The notes beneath the pieces were generated by a model. It did not search any database, had not been told where the DNA came from, and was given only the letters and a program-made list of their open reading frames with translations. The translations under genes were made by a program, and so were the position numbers. A DNA stretch of 64,000 bases, from the NCBI RefSeq assembly GCF_014202475.1, contig NZ_JACHGV010000014.1, positions 118,396 through 182,395 of the forward strand, written 5' to 3'. The DNA is from Streptomyces paradoxus (GTDB lineage Bacteria > Actinomycetota > Actinomycetes > Streptomycetales > Streptomycetaceae). Of the stretch, positions 1-10,101 are shown piece by piece; positions within the stretch are counted from its first letter, which is position 1, and each line of letters opens with the position of its first letter.

Positions 1-799
1 GCCGCCGGTGGCGGCCCACCACGACGAGGTCGGCGTCCCGGGAGGCCGCGACGAGGTGGCCGGCCGCGTCGCCCGCCGCCGGGATCAGCTGGACCGGGAC
101 GTCGGGGTGCCGCTCGCGGTACGGAGCGAGGAAGCCGTCGGCGAGGACCCGGGTCTCGTCCTCGATGACGTCCTGGTCGACGATCGGCGGGGGCAGCTCC
201 CCGGGCATCATCCAGGGCTGCGCGGGCCACGGGTAGGCGGCGACCGCCTGGAGCCGGGCACCGCGCCGGGCGGCCTCGGCGAAGGCGAACTCGAGTGTGG
301 CCTCGTCGGGACCGTCCACCTTCAGGCCGACGACCACGCGCGAGCCGGGGCCGCCCGGGGCCTCGCCGTGGACCTCGCGTCCGGGCCGGGGCACCACGAC
401 GACGGGGCACTCGGCGTCGCGGGCGGCGGCCATGCTGTTGGAGCCGAGCAGCAGACTGGCGAAGCCGCCGCGGCCCCGGGAGCCGAGCACCAGCAGCTGG
501 GCGGTGGCACCCAGTTCGGGCAGGACCGCGCCGGCCGCGCCCTCCATGCCGACGTACTCCGTGTCCGGCTGGTCGGCGCGCCCCTCCAGGCGGGTGCGGA
601 CCTGGTCGAGCACGGGGTCGTCCTGCGGGTGGGCGAGCCCTGCGGCGAGGACCTCGGGCTGTGCCCAGTGGGCGTACTGGCGTACGTGCGCCACGCGCAG
701 GGGTGCCGCGCGCCGGCGCGCGGCGTCGACGGCCCACTCCAGGGCGCGCAGGCTGTCGTCCGATCCGTCGACCGCCGCGACGACGGGCTGCGTGCTCAT
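1..799 (-). CDS. Universal stress protein (two UspA domains), 3' end outside window
   Basis: The reading frame starts with ATG at 799 on the minus strand (MSTQPVVAAVDGSDDSLRAL) and runs off the left edge, so the C-terminus is missing. The first UspA domain shows the ATP-binding G-x2-G-x9-G-S pattern (GSRGRGGFASLLLGS) followed by CPVVVVPRP. A second UspA domain starts with SRVVVGLKVDGPDE and still lacks its own glycine loop at the edge. Tandem UspA proteins of about 290 residues are common in Streptomyces and are usually linked to stationary-phase, hypoxia or general stress. GAGG lies about 4 bases upstream of the start. It stands apart from the stress-protein cluster at 29-39 kb but belongs to the same family as the three there. 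The family call is firm; the physiological role is inferred. Confidence 0.9.
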   Translation of the reverse strand, partial: MSTQPVVAAVDGSDDSLRALEWAVDAARRRAAPLRVAHVRQYAHWAQPEVLAAGLAHPQDDPVLDQVRTRLEGRADQPDTEYVGMEGAAGAVLPELGATAQLLVLGSRGRGGFASLLLGSNSMAAARDAECPVVVVPRPGREVHGEAPGGPGSRVVVGLKVDGPDEATLEFAFAEAARRGARLQAVAAYPWPAQPWMMPGELPPPIVDQDVIEDETRVLADGFLAPYRERHPDVPVQLIPAAGDAAGHLVAASRDADLVVVGRHRR

Positions 800-958
800 G
801 GTCCTCACCTCCGGGATCCGGCTGTCCCCTCCCGGGGCCAGCCTGACTCAGGCGGTGGCTCCGGGAAGCTGCCTCCGGTGGCGTGTCCGGAAATGCGGGC
901 GGAACACCCCCGGATCGGCCGTCGGCCCCCCTGCCGTCCGGAAAGGGCGGACCCGTCC

Positions 959-1201
959 TCAGGTGAGGTCGAACTCTCCCTCCCGCGCTCCCGACACGAA
1001 CGCGCCCCATTCGGCGGGCGTGAAGATCAGCGAAGGGCTCTCCGGGCGGCCACTGTTCCGCATGGCGATGAAGCCCTCGACGAAGGCGATCTGGACATCC
1101 CCCCGCCCTCGGCTGCTGGACTGCCACTGTGCGTTGGTGAGGTCCAGCTCCGGCTTGTCCCAGCCCGTGAGCGGGCGCTGCTGGGTGGTGGTCTCGGCCA
1201 C
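959..1201 (-). CDS. DUF397 domain protein
   Basis: This is an 80-residue protein with the DUF397 signature: WQSSSRGRGDVQIAFVEGFIAMRNS, then a second block SLIFTPAEWGAFVSGAREGEF. The GTG start at 1201 has a good ribosome site (GGGAGGAG, about 7 bases upstream). DUF397 proteins are small actinobacterial proteins, usually encoded next to an XRE-type helix-turn-helix regulator and often treated as its partner or antagonist. No such regulator is adjacent here, so this copy looks like an orphan. Family assignment is confident; function is unknown. Confidence 0.88.
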   Translation of the reverse strand: MAETTTQQRPLTGWDKPELDLTNAQWQSSSRGRGDVQIAFVEGFIAMRNSGRPESPSLIFTPAEWGAFVSGAREGEFDLT

Positions 1202-1283
1202 GTCCGTGCTCCTCCCGGTTCGTCGTCCGCGGCCAGCCTAGCGATCGTGTCCCACGGCCAACAGGGCACGTGAGGGGGACCTT

Positions 1284-2446
<1,163 letters not shown>

Positions 2447-2450
<4 letters not shown>

Positions 2451-3511
2451 CGGGGTTCCCCTTCGAGTACGGCGACCAGGTTCTGCTGGAGGCAGGGGCC
2501 GGACGTGGCGTGGGCGAGGGCGCGGTCGGACTCGCCGCGGTGGATGCGGGCGGCGGCTTCTCCGATGCGGATGAGGCCGGCGGCCATGATCGGGTTGGCG
2601 GCGAGGGCCCCGCCGGAGGGGTTCACGTCCACGTCGTCGCCCAGCCGGAGGGCCTTGCGCAGGACGATCTCCTGCGCGGTGAACGGCGCGTGCAGTTCGG
2701 CGGTGTCGACGGGCCGCTCGAAGACTCCGGCCCGCTCGGCGGCCAGGCGGGTGGACGGCGAATCGGTCAGGTCGCGCACGCCGAGGCCGTGCGCCTCGAT
2801 GCGGTGGTCGATGCCGCGGATCCACGCGGGGCGTGCGCACAGGTCACGGGCCCGGTCCCCCGCCGCGAGGATCACGGCCGCGGCGCCGTCGCCGATGGGC
2901 GGGCAGTCGCCGGTGCGCAGGGGCTGGACGATGTGGTCGCCCCGCGGCACGGGCCCCCGCAGCTGTGCGTGCGGGTTGGCGGCGGCGGCCTCGCGGTTGC
3001 GGGAGGCGACGGCGGCGAGGGCGGGTTCGTCGGTGTCGCCGGCGTCGATGAGGGCCTGGGCCTGGAGGGCGGCGAGGGCCACGGAGTCGGGCCACAGGGG
3101 TGCCACGTAGTAGGGGTCGAGCTGGCGGGTCAGGACGTCGCGGACGGAGCCGGGCGAGGACTTGCCGTAGGAGTAGACCAGGGCGGTGTCGGCGTCGCCG
3201 GTGAGGAGTTTCGTCCAGGCCTCGTACAGGGCCCAGGCACCGTCCATCTCGACGTGCGACTCGGAGATCGGGGGCCAGGCGCCGACGCCGTCGAGGGCGA
3301 GGGTGAAGGAGAAGGCGCGGCCGGCGAGGTAGTCGCTGGAGCCGGAGCAGGTGAAGCCGATGTCGGCGGTCTTCAGGCCGGTCCGGTCGAGGACCTCGTG
3401 CAGCACCGGCATCAGCATCTCCACTTCGGAGAGCTCCTCGCTGGTGCGCCGGTGGTCGGTCTGGGCGAAGGCGACGACGGCGATCTCACGGTCCCGCGGT
3501 GCGCTCGTCAC
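2447..3511 (-). CDS. Thiolase-fold protein (second copy)
   Basis: This 354-residue thiolase-like protein starts at a GTG at 3511 that overlaps the upstream stop (GTGA). The start MTSAPRDREIAVVAFAQTDH matches the family N-terminus, and blocks such as GFTCSGSSDYLAGRAFSF, CPPIGDGAAAVILA, and NPSGGALAANPIMAAGLIR are recognisable. GFTCSGSSDYL contains a Cys, but whether it is catalytic cannot be decided by eye. It is translationally coupled to both neighbours, which suggests it forms a heteromer with the second thiolase and the OB-fold protein. In steroid catabolism such proteins pair with DUF35 partners to release a side-chain fragment by retro-aldol cleavage. The substrate here is unknown. Confidence 0.84.
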
Positions 3512-4449
3512 AGCAGCTCCTTGTAGGTGTCGTAGTCCGCGTCGGGTTCGCCGGTGGGCCGGTAGTGGTCCGGGTAGCGGGCGTCCTCGGTCCAGACGGG
3601 TTCGACGCGCAGGCCCATGCGGACCTCGTCGTAGGGGATGCCGCCGATCCGTCCGTGCAGGGCCAGGCCGGCGCCGTCGAGGGCGATGTGGGCGTAGACG
3701 TACGGCACCTCGATGTCGAGGTTCTTCGCCTTGATGTTGACGATGCAGAACGTGGTCACGGTGCCGCGCGGTCCCACCTCGACCTGCTCGGACGTGGCGA
3801 CCCCGCAGGTGGGGCACGCGCCCCTCGGCGGGACGTACACCTTGCGGCAGGACGGGCAGCGCTCGCCCATGGTGCGCCGGCCGGAGAGGGCGTTGATGTA
3901 GGCGGTCTGGGCGCGGCCGGGCGAGTAGGTGTAGTCGAGGCGGGCGGCGGCGACGATGCCGGTGACGGGATCCTCGAACTCGCCCGTGTGTCCCGTCGGT
4001 TCGGCCCGGTGGCCGTCGTAGGGCTCGAAGCAGGCGATGTCGGTGATGGCGCCGGTGCGTTCGCCCGCCCAGCGGATGCGGACCCGCATGCCGGTGTGCA
4101 CGGCGGCGGGGCCGGGGGCGTCGAGGGCATGCAGGAGGGCGGTGTCGGCGCCGTCGAGGCGGACCAGGACCCAGGCGAAGGGCGTGGTGAGGGGCTGGCC
4201 GCGGCGGGGGGCGGGGTTCCAGGCCCAGGTGGTGACGGTGCCGGTGGGGGCGACCTCGACCAGGTCGCCGAGTTCCTCGGCGGTGACGGGGTCGTACTCG
4301 ACGGGCGGGACGAGGACGCGGCCGTCGCGCGTCCTCACTCCGAGGATCACCCGTTCCCGCAGACCGGTCAGGAAGGCACTCTGGACAGGGCCGAGGGAGC
4401 GAGTGAAGGGAAATTCGACGACGAGCGGCGCCTTGAGAACTACGGACAT
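3508..4449 (-). CDS. OB-fold / zinc-ribbon (DUF35) acyl-CoA-associated protein
   Basis: A 313-residue protein starts at the ATG at 4449 (MSVVLKAPLVVEFPFTRS), with AGGAGG ten bases upstream. It carries the DUF35 signature: a rubredoxin-like zinc ribbon CPSCRKVYVPPRGACPTC (four Cys, about residues 205-222) followed by an OB-fold C-terminus (GTVTTFCIVNI, PYVYAHIALDGAGLALHGRIGG). The N-terminal half looks like a second OB-fold domain without a ribbon. In Actinobacteria such proteins partner thiolase-fold aldolases or MaoC-like hydratases (for example ChsH2 in cholesterol breakdown). Its position directly before two thiolase genes, with 4-base overlap, supports that partnership. The domain call is firm; pathway is inferred. 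Confidence 0.86.
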   Translation of the reverse strand: MSVVLKAPLVVEFPFTRSLGPVQSAFLTGLRERVILGVRTRDGRVLVPPVEYDPVTAEELGDLVEVAPTGTVTTWAWNPAPRRGQPLTTPFAWVLVRLDGADTALLHALDAPGPAAVHTGMRVRIRWAGERTGAITDIACFEPYDGHRAEPTGHTGEFEDPVTGIVAAARLDYTYSPGRAQTAYINALSGRRTMGERCPSCRKVYVPPRGACPTCGVATSEQVEVGPRGTVTTFCIVNIKAKNLDIEVPYVYAHIALDGAGLALHGRIGGIPYDEVRMGLRVEPVWTEDARYPDHYRPTGEPDADYDTYKELL

Positions 4450-4482
4450 CGAGGGCCTGCCTCCTTCGTGATCGGCGTGCAC

Positions 4483-4542
4483 GGGGCGCCCCCTCAGGGG
4501 CGCGGGGAACTGCGCGCTCGGCCACAGACGACCCGCAGCTCG
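4483..4542. repeat. Streptomyces-type intergenic hairpin repeat
   Basis: The short gap between the hydratase and the DUF35 gene contains GGGGCGCCCC-TCA-GGGGCGC followed by GGGGAACTGCGCG and an ACCCGCAG tail. I recognise this pattern from many streptomycete intergenic spaces, often near operon ends. It may form a GC-rich hairpin or act as an intra-operon processing site. Function is not established. Confidence 0.5.
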
Positions 4543-4566
4543 GAACCGGCCATCTCCGGCACAGCG

Positions 4567-5367
4567 CTACGCGCGCTTGAAGACGGGTGGTCGCTTCTCC
4601 GCGAAGGCTCGGGCGCCCTCCTTGGCGTCGGCGGTGCCGAAGACCGGCCAGCCGCGGGTCAGTTCGGCGGCGAGGCCGTCCTGTTCGGTCATTTCGGCGG
4701 TCTCGTAGACCGAGGCCTTGACGGCTTCCACGGCCAGTGGGCCACAGGCGTTGATCTGCTCGGCGATCTCCAGCGCCTTGTCGAGTGCCGTGCCGTCGGG
4801 GACGACGCGACCGACCAGGCCGGCGGCGGCGGCCTCGCGGGCGCTGTAGGAGCGGCCGGTGAGGAGCATCTCCAGGGCGTGGGTGCGCGGGATCTGGCGT
4901 TGCAGGCGGACCGTGGAGCCGCCGATCGGGAACAGGCCTCGCCGCACTTCGAACAGGCCGAAGGTGGCGGACTCGGCGGCGACCCGGATGTCGGTGCCCT
5001 GGAGCATCTCGGTGCCGCCCGCCACGCACGGCCCCTCGACGGCGGCGATCACCGGCTTGCGCGGGCGGTGGTGGCGCAGCATGGCCTTCCAGTGCAGGTC
5101 GGGGTCGGCCTTGAGCCGGTCGCGGTACTCCTGACCGGCCATGCCGTTCCCGGCGAGGGCCTTGAGGTCCATGCCGGAGCAGAACGAGCCGCCCGCGCCG
5201 GTGAAGACGATCGAGCGGACCGAGTCGTCGGCGTCGGCCTCCAGCCATCCGTCGTGGAGGCCGACGAGCATCGGCAGTGAGAGCGCGTTCCTGGCTTCCG
5301 GCCTGTTGAGCGTGAGCACCAGTGTGGCGCCTTCGCGCTGCACGGTGAGGTGTTCCGTCCCGCCCAT
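4567..5367 (-). CDS. Enoyl-CoA hydratase/isomerase (crotonase family)
   Basis: A 266-residue crotonase starts at the ATG at 5367 (MGGTEHLTVQREGATLVLTL) with GAGGGGAG upstream. An in-frame upstream start at 5424 is unlikely because it would add a sequence with no family similarity. Recognisable blocks are LNRPEARNALSLPM, the oxyanion-hole region SFCSGMDLKALAG, and PVIAAVEGPCVAGGTEMLQGTDIRVAAESATFG. The residue pair usually used for hydration (two Glu) is only partly visible (GGTEMLQ and EVRRGLFP), so hydratase, isomerase or thioesterase activity cannot be separated. It is the first gene of the minus-strand operon under the inverted-repeat operator at 5431. Likely role: a beta-oxidation-like step on an acyl-CoA made by the divergent ligase. 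Confidence 0.88.
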   Translation of the reverse strand: MGGTEHLTVQREGATLVLTLNRPEARNALSLPMLVGLHDGWLEADADDSVRSIVFTGAGGSFCSGMDLKALAGNGMAGQEYRDRLKADPDLHWKAMLRHHRPRKPVIAAVEGPCVAGGTEMLQGTDIRVAAESATFGLFEVRRGLFPIGGSTVRLQRQIPRTHALEMLLTGRSYSAREAAAAGLVGRVVPDGTALDKALEIAEQINACGPLAVEAVKASVYETAEMTEQDGLAAELTRGWPVFGTADAKEGARAFAEKRPPVFKRA

Positions 5368-5430
5368 GGCGAACTCCCCTCTCTGGAACGAGAACAGGTT
5401 GCAGTAGGGCGGGAAGCACTTCAAGGGTTT

Positions 5431-5447
5431 TCTGACAGTCAGTCAGA
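5431..5447. promoter_or_regulatory. Inverted-repeat operator TCTGA-N7-TCAGA (site 1)
   Basis: TCTGACAGTCAGTCAGA sits between the hydratase operon (start 5367) and the divergent acyl-CoA ligase (start 5542). The same arms, the same 7-base spacer, the same left flank GGTTT and right flank TTC recur at 17216, upstream of another acyl-CoA operon. The size and symmetry suit a TetR- or GntR-family dimer. No candidate regulator gene is next to either site. Confidence 0.62.
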
Positions 5448-5541
5448 TTCTTTCGCGTGGACCCTTCACAGTTGGACCGCCCTTTGCTCTGATGACCGGC
5501 GAACCGTCCGATGCCAGGCACGCCCGGGGTCAGGAGGAGCG

Positions 5542-7161
5542 GTGGAGTACAACCTTGCCGACCTGTTCGAGTCGGTCGTCGACGTCGTCCCCGGCCGTGA
5601 GGCGCTGGTGTACGCCGACCACCCCGGCACGGGCGCGGAGCGCCGGCTGACGTACGCGGAACTGGACGCGGCGGCCGATCGCGTCGGCCACCACCTGCTC
5701 GACAGCGGGATACGCCCCGGTGAGCACCTCGGGCTCCACCTCTACAACGGCGTGGAGTACCTGCAGACGGTGCTGGGCTGCCTGAAAGCGCGGATCGTAC
5801 CGGTCAACGTCAACTACCGATATGTGGCAGAGGAGCTGGTGTACCTCTACCGGGACGCGGACCTGGCGGCGCTGGTCTTCGACGCCGAGTTCACGGACCG
5901 GGTGGCGGCGGCGCGTCCCCGGGCCGGGAAGCTGCGGCATCTGATCCGGGTGGGCACTCCGCCGCCCGGAGCCGCGGAGGTGCCTTGCGTGGAGTTCGCG
6001 CAGGCGGAGGCGGCCGGGTCGCCCGAGCGCGGTTTCCCGGCCCGCTCGGGCGACGACCAGTTCATCATCTACACCGGCGGGACGACCGGCATGCCCAAGG
6101 GCGTGATGTGGCGGCAGGAGGATCTGTTCTTCGCGGGCCTCGGCGGGGGCGCCCCGACCGGGGAGCCGGTGAAGAAGCCGGAGGAGCTCGCCGAGCGGGT
6201 CGCGGCCGGAGGCGCGGGGATCACGTTCTTCCCGACGGCCCCGCTGATGCACGGCACCTCCACCCTCACCGCGTTCATCGGCTTCAACTTCGGGCAGCGG
6301 GTCGTGATCCACCGCAAGTTCGTGCCCGAGGAGGTGCTGCGGACCGTGGAGAAGGAGAGGGTCAGCAGCATCTCGCTGGTGGGGGACGCGATGCTGCGGC
6401 CGCTCATCGACGCGCTGAGCGGTCCGCTGCGGCACATCGACCGCTCGTCGCTGTTCAGTGTGTCGTCGTCCGGCGCCATCATGTCGGACACGGTGCGCCG
6501 GCAGTTCCAGGAGCTGGTGCCGAACGCCATGCTGCTGAACAACTTCGGCTCGTCGGAGTCCGGCTTCAACGGGACGGCGACCGAGGACTCCGGCCCGGAG
6601 CGGGGCTTCCGGGTGCGGGTCAACGCCCGTACCCAGGTGGTCGACCCGGCCACGTACGCGCCGGTGCCGGCCGGTGAGGTGGGCCGGATCGCCCAGTGCG
6701 GACACGTGCCGCTCGGCTACTACAACGACCCGGCCAAGACCGCCGCGACCTTCTTCGAGAGGGACGGTGAGCGGTGGGTGCTGCTCGGCGACATGGCCAC
6801 CGTCGACGAGGAGGGCGTGGTCACCGTCCTGGGCCGGGGCTCGCAGTGCATCAACACCGGCGGCGAGAAGGTGTACCCGGAGGAGGTCGAGCAGGCCCTC
6901 AAGTCCCATCCGGACGTCTACGACGCGCTCGTGGCCGGGGTGCCGGACCCCCGGTGGGGCCACCATGTGGCGGCGGTGGTGCAACTGCGCGAGGGAGCGG
7001 CGAGGCTGTCGCTGGAGGACATCCGCACGCACTGCCGTGACCGGCTCGCCGGTTACAAGCTCCCGCGCCGGCTGGTGATCACCGCGTCGATCCAGCGGTC
7101 GCCGAGCGGCAAGGCGGACTATCGGTGGGCCCGGGAGGTGGCGGTGGCTGCGGACGGGTGA
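5542..7161 (+). CDS. Acyl-CoA ligase (FadD family, steroid/long-chain type)
   Basis: A 539-residue adenylate-forming enzyme starts at the GTG at 5542 with an excellent ribosome site (AGGAGGAGC). It contains the ATP P-loop motif YTGGTTGMPKGVMW (about residue 177), the A5 region NNFGSSESG, the A7/A8 motifs GDMATVDEEG and GRGSQCINTGGEKVYPEEVE, and the A10 Lys in RSPSGKADYRW. These catalyse acyl adenylation and transfer to CoA. The TGGTTG-x-PKGVMWR variant is typical of the FadD19-like branch that activates steroid side chains in Mycobacterium and Rhodococcus. It is divergent from the hydratase-DUF35-thiolase operon and shares its operator, so it probably supplies the CoA ester for that set. Substrate is inferred, not shown. 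Confidence 0.9.
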   Translation: MEYNLADLFESVVDVVPGREALVYADHPGTGAERRLTYAELDAAADRVGHHLLDSGIRPGEHLGLHLYNGVEYLQTVLGCLKARIVPVNVNYRYVAEELVYLYRDADLAALVFDAEFTDRVAAARPRAGKLRHLIRVGTPPPGAAEVPCVEFAQAEAAGSPERGFPARSGDDQFIIYTGGTTGMPKGVMWRQEDLFFAGLGGGAPTGEPVKKPEELAERVAAGGAGITFFPTAPLMHGTSTLTAFIGFNFGQRVVIHRKFVPEEVLRTVEKERVSSISLVGDAMLRPLIDALSGPLRHIDRSSLFSVSSSGAIMSDTVRRQFQELVPNAMLLNNFGSSESGFNGTATEDSGPERGFRVRVNARTQVVDPATYAPVPAGEVGRIAQCGHVPLGYYNDPAKTAATFFERDGERWVLLGDMATVDEEGVVTVLGRGSQCINTGGEKVYPEEVEQALKSHPDVYDALVAGVPDPRWGHHVAAVVQLREGAARLSLEDIRTHCRDRLAGYKLPRRLVITASIQRSPSGKADYRWAREVAVAADG

Positions 7162-7274
7162 TTCTCCGGCCGGAACATTGAACCCCGGGTGACGTGCGGA
7201 CGTACTGGTGGTGGCAGGCTCGGACTCCGGGCTCTGTCAGCCATGCCAGCAAGACCGCACGGAAGGACCACCGG

Positions 7275-9341
7275 GTGTCGCCTTTCACTCGCTCCCGTCA
7301 GCTCCCGGACACGACCGAGGGCGGGGCGGAACCGGATGACGACACGGCGGAGAAGGAACCGGCAGCGGAACGGACCGAGGCGGAGAAGCCGGGGACGGAA
7401 CCCGGCACGACTCCGGAGGCGGAGCCGGACACCGCACCGAAGGCCGAACCGGACACCGCACCGGGAGCGGAGCCGGACACGACTCCGGAGGCGGAGCCGG
7501 ACACCGCACCGAAGGCCGAACCGGACACCGCTCCGGGGGCGGAGCCGGACACGACTCCGGAGGCGGAGCCGGACACGGCTGTGGAGGCGGAGCCGGACAC
7601 CGCTCGGGAGGCGGAGCCGGTCACATCTGCGGACGCAGGATCGGGCACGGTCCCCGGCCCGGCTTCCGACCCGCCCCCCGTTGCGACGAAGCCCGGCTGG
7701 TTCGGCTGGCGGCGCCGCTACCCCTGCGCGGCACGCGGCGTCAGCGTGGGGACGACCGTGCTGGCCGGTGCCCTCGTGCTGTTCGCGCTGCTCGTGCCGA
7801 ACCAGGTCGACAAGATCGAGTTCGCCTCGTTCGTCAGGATTCCCGCCGAGGGCGTGCTCCTCGCGGGCCTGCTGCTCGCCCTGCCGCCGAAGGCCCGCCG
7901 GATCACGGCCGTGGTCATGGGCGCGTTCCTCGGGCTGGTCACGATCCTGAAGTTCGTCGACATGGGCTTCTACCAGATCCTGGCCCGCCCCTTCGATCTG
8001 GTCCTGGACTGGATCCTGATCGAGAACGGCACGGACTTCCTGAGGGAGACGTTCGGCCGGACCGGCCAGGTGCTGGCCGTGACCGGCGTGATCGTCCTGT
8101 TCGTCGCGGTGCTGGTCCTCACGACCCTCGCCGTGGTGCGGCTGACCCACCTGATGGTCCGGCACCGGCCCGTCGCCGCCCGTACGACACTGATCCTCGG
8201 CACCGCGTGGATCACCTCCATGACCCTGGGCCTGCAGATCGGCACGGTGCCGATCGCCACCAAGGGCAACGCGGAGTTCCTGGGCAACCGGGTGGAGCAG
8301 GTCCGGGCGGGCCTGAAGGACGCACGGGTCTTCGAGAAGCAGGCCGCCGTCGACGCCTTCGCGAAGACGCCGCCCGACCAGTTGCTCACGGGACTGCGCG
8401 GCAAGGACGTCCTGTTCACGTTCATCGAGAGCTACGGCCGGGTCGCGATCGACGATCCGGCTATGGCGCAGCAGACCGACGCCGTCCTCACGGAGGGCAC
8501 CGGCCGGCTGAAGGCGGCCGGGTTCGAGTCGCGCAGCGGCTGGCTGCAGTCGCCGGTGACGGGCGCGGGCAGCTGGCTCGCCCACTCGACCTTCCTGTCC
8601 GGGCTGTGGATCAAGAACCAGCAGCGGTACCGCAACCTGACCACGAGCGATCGCATGACGCTGACGAACTACTTCGGGAAGACGGGCGCCTGGCGGACCG
8701 TCGGCATCGTGCCGGGGGTGCGGCGGGCCTGGCCGGAGGGCAAGTACTTCGGCCTGGACCACATCTACGACTCCGAGCACCTCGGCTACCACGGCCCGTA
8801 CTTCAGCTGGACGCCCGTGCCCGACCAGTTCAGCATGGAGGCCTTCCAGCGGCTGGAGCACGGCAAGAAGGACCGCGAGCCGATCATGGCGGAGATCATC
8901 CTGGCGTCGAGCCACAACCCCTGGTCCCCCATCGCGCGGATGATCGACTGGGACGACCTGGGTGACGGCTCGGTGTTCCACCGGATCAAGAAGGAGGGCA
9001 CCAACCCAACGGAGGTCTGGAAGGACCCGGAGAAGGTGCGCACCGAGTACCGGCGGGCCATCGAGTACTCGATCCGGAGCCTGACCGAGTGGGTCGAGCG
9101 CTACGGCGACGACGACACGGTGCTGGTCTTCCTCGGCGACCACCAGCCGGTGCCGACCGTCACCGCCGGGGACACCGGCAAGGACGTGCCGATCACCATC
9201 GTCGCCAAGGACAAGAAGGTCCTGGACCGGGTCGCCGACTGGAACTGGACGGACGGCCTCAAGCCGGCGGCGAACGCCCCCCGGTGGGGCATGGACAAGT
9301 TCCGCGACCGCTTCATGACGGCGTACGGTCCGCAGGGCTGA
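7275..9341 (+). CDS. LTA synthase/sulfatase-like membrane protein with repeat N-terminus
   Basis: The 688-residue protein starts at a GTG at 7275 (VSPFTRSRQLPD) with GGAAGGA upstream. Residues about 10-130 are acidic and low in complexity, made mainly of 8-residue units. Four or five hydrophobic segments follow (TTVLAGALVLFALLV, EGVLLAGLLLAL, VVMGAFLGLVTILKFV, VLAVTGVIVLFVAVLVL, TTLILGTAWI). The remainder is an alkaline-phosphatase/sulfatase fold: FTFIESYGR holds a metal-ligand Glu, AGSWLAHSTFLSG the likely Ser/Thr nucleophile, and FLGDHQP the Asp-His metal pair. Family members transfer glycerol-phosphate or phosphoethanolamine groups at the outer membrane face. The repeat-rich segment would lie in the cytoplasm if the first helix is in-to-out. 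Its true substrate in this organism is unknown. Confidence 0.87.
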   Translation: MSPFTRSRQLPDTTEGGAEPDDDTAEKEPAAERTEAEKPGTEPGTTPEAEPDTAPKAEPDTAPGAEPDTTPEAEPDTAPKAEPDTAPGAEPDTTPEAEPDTAVEAEPDTAREAEPVTSADAGSGTVPGPASDPPPVATKPGWFGWRRRYPCAARGVSVGTTVLAGALVLFALLVPNQVDKIEFASFVRIPAEGVLLAGLLLALPPKARRITAVVMGAFLGLVTILKFVDMGFYQILARPFDLVLDWILIENGTDFLRETFGRTGQVLAVTGVIVLFVAVLVLTTLAVVRLTHLMVRHRPVAARTTLILGTAWITSMTLGLQIGTVPIATKGNAEFLGNRVEQVRAGLKDARVFEKQAAVDAFAKTPPDQLLTGLRGKDVLFTFIESYGRVAIDDPAMAQQTDAVLTEGTGRLKAAGFESRSGWLQSPVTGAGSWLAHSTFLSGLWIKNQQRYRNLTTSDRMTLTNYFGKTGAWRTVGIVPGVRRAWPEGKYFGLDHIYDSEHLGYHGPYFSWTPVPDQFSMEAFQRLEHGKKDREPIMAEIILASSHNPWSPIARMIDWDDLGDGSVFHRIKKEGTNPTEVWKDPEKVRTEYRRAIEYSIRSLTEWVERYGDDDTVLVFLGDHQPVPTVTAGDTGKDVPITIVAKDKKVLDRVADWNWTDGLKPAANAPRWGMDKFRDRFMTAYGPQG
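7407..7622 (+). repeat. In-gene tandem repeat: nine 24-bp units encoding xxPxAEPD octapeptides
   Basis: Nine consecutive 8-residue units read TTPEAEPD, TAPKAEPD, TAPGAEPD, again the same three, then TTPEAEPD, TAVEAEPD, TAREAEPV. The first six form two copies of a 72-bp higher-order unit that are almost identical in DNA, which indicates recent duplication. Copy number could vary between strains. Confidence 0.85.
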
Positions 9342-10031
9342 GGAAGTCCTCCACGGCCGCGAGGAACTCCGCCGGGCGGGCCTCGTGCACGAGATGCCCG
9401 GCGTCGACGGTGATGTGCCGGGCGTCGGGGAGCAGTTCGGCCAAGGCGGCGATCTGCTCCTGCGGGATCAGGCTGCTCGGCCCGCCGCCGATCAGCAGTG
9501 TGGGGCTTGTGATCCGCCCCATGTGGTCCCACCACTCGGGGTTCGGTGCGTTGCGCTGTTCGTCGGTGGCGAGGATCATCGCCCAGTCGTACGGCAGGTC
9601 CCCGCCGGGCCGTTCGGCGGGTGGGCGCGGCGGGTCCAGCGGGAAGGGCGCGGGCACGTCCTCCAGGACGAGCCGCCGGACGAGTCCCGGGCCGCGCTGT
9701 GCGAGCAGGTAGGCGACGGCGCCGCCGAGCGAGTGGCCCACGACGTCGGCGCGCTCGATGCCGAGCGCACCGAGGAAGGTGTGAACGTCGTCGCGCAGGG
9801 TCTCGTACGCGTATCCGCCGGGCCAGTCGCTGCGGCCGTGTCCGCGCAGGTCGGGCGCGTACACCCGGCGGGGCCCAGCCGCCCCCGTGGCCAGGGCGGG
9901 GGCGATCTCCGCCCAGTCGGTGCCGTCGGCCCCGCGGGCGTGCAACAGCAGGAGGGGCGGGGCGTCCTGCGGTCCCCAGACTAGGCCTGCGTGATGCCGT
10001 TCGCCCGTACGGTGAGGGGTCGGTTGTCCAT
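9313..10031 (-). pseudogene. Alpha/beta hydrolase, single frameshift near the N-terminus
   Basis: From 9981 down to 9313 an alpha/beta hydrolase is clear: WGPQDAPPLLLLHARGADGTDW, nucleophile elbow VVGHSLGGAVAYLL, acid region SPTLLIGGGPSSLIP, and terminal His in VDAGHLVHEARP. Its natural N-terminus, MDNRPLTVRANGITQA, starts at 10031 but in another frame and meets TAG at 9981-9983. Adding one base near 9983 would restore a continuous protein of about 240 residues. The only in-frame alternative start seen for the downstream part is a TTG at 9945, which would remove the first beta strand. Either a true one-base deletion or a sequencing error is possible. The 3' end overlaps the convergent LTA-synthase-like gene by 29 bases. 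Confidence 0.75.
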
Positions 10032-10101
10032 ACCGGCACGGTAGGCGACGGGTGCTGCCCGGCCGGGGTCGCTCTGCCGACAGCAGAGGGTGTCCCCCGC
10101 G

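Noticed and set aside
800..958. Half of a GGGCCG-type site upstream of the first stress protein
   Set aside because: The spacing between half sites is one base instead of two, and only one arm is good.
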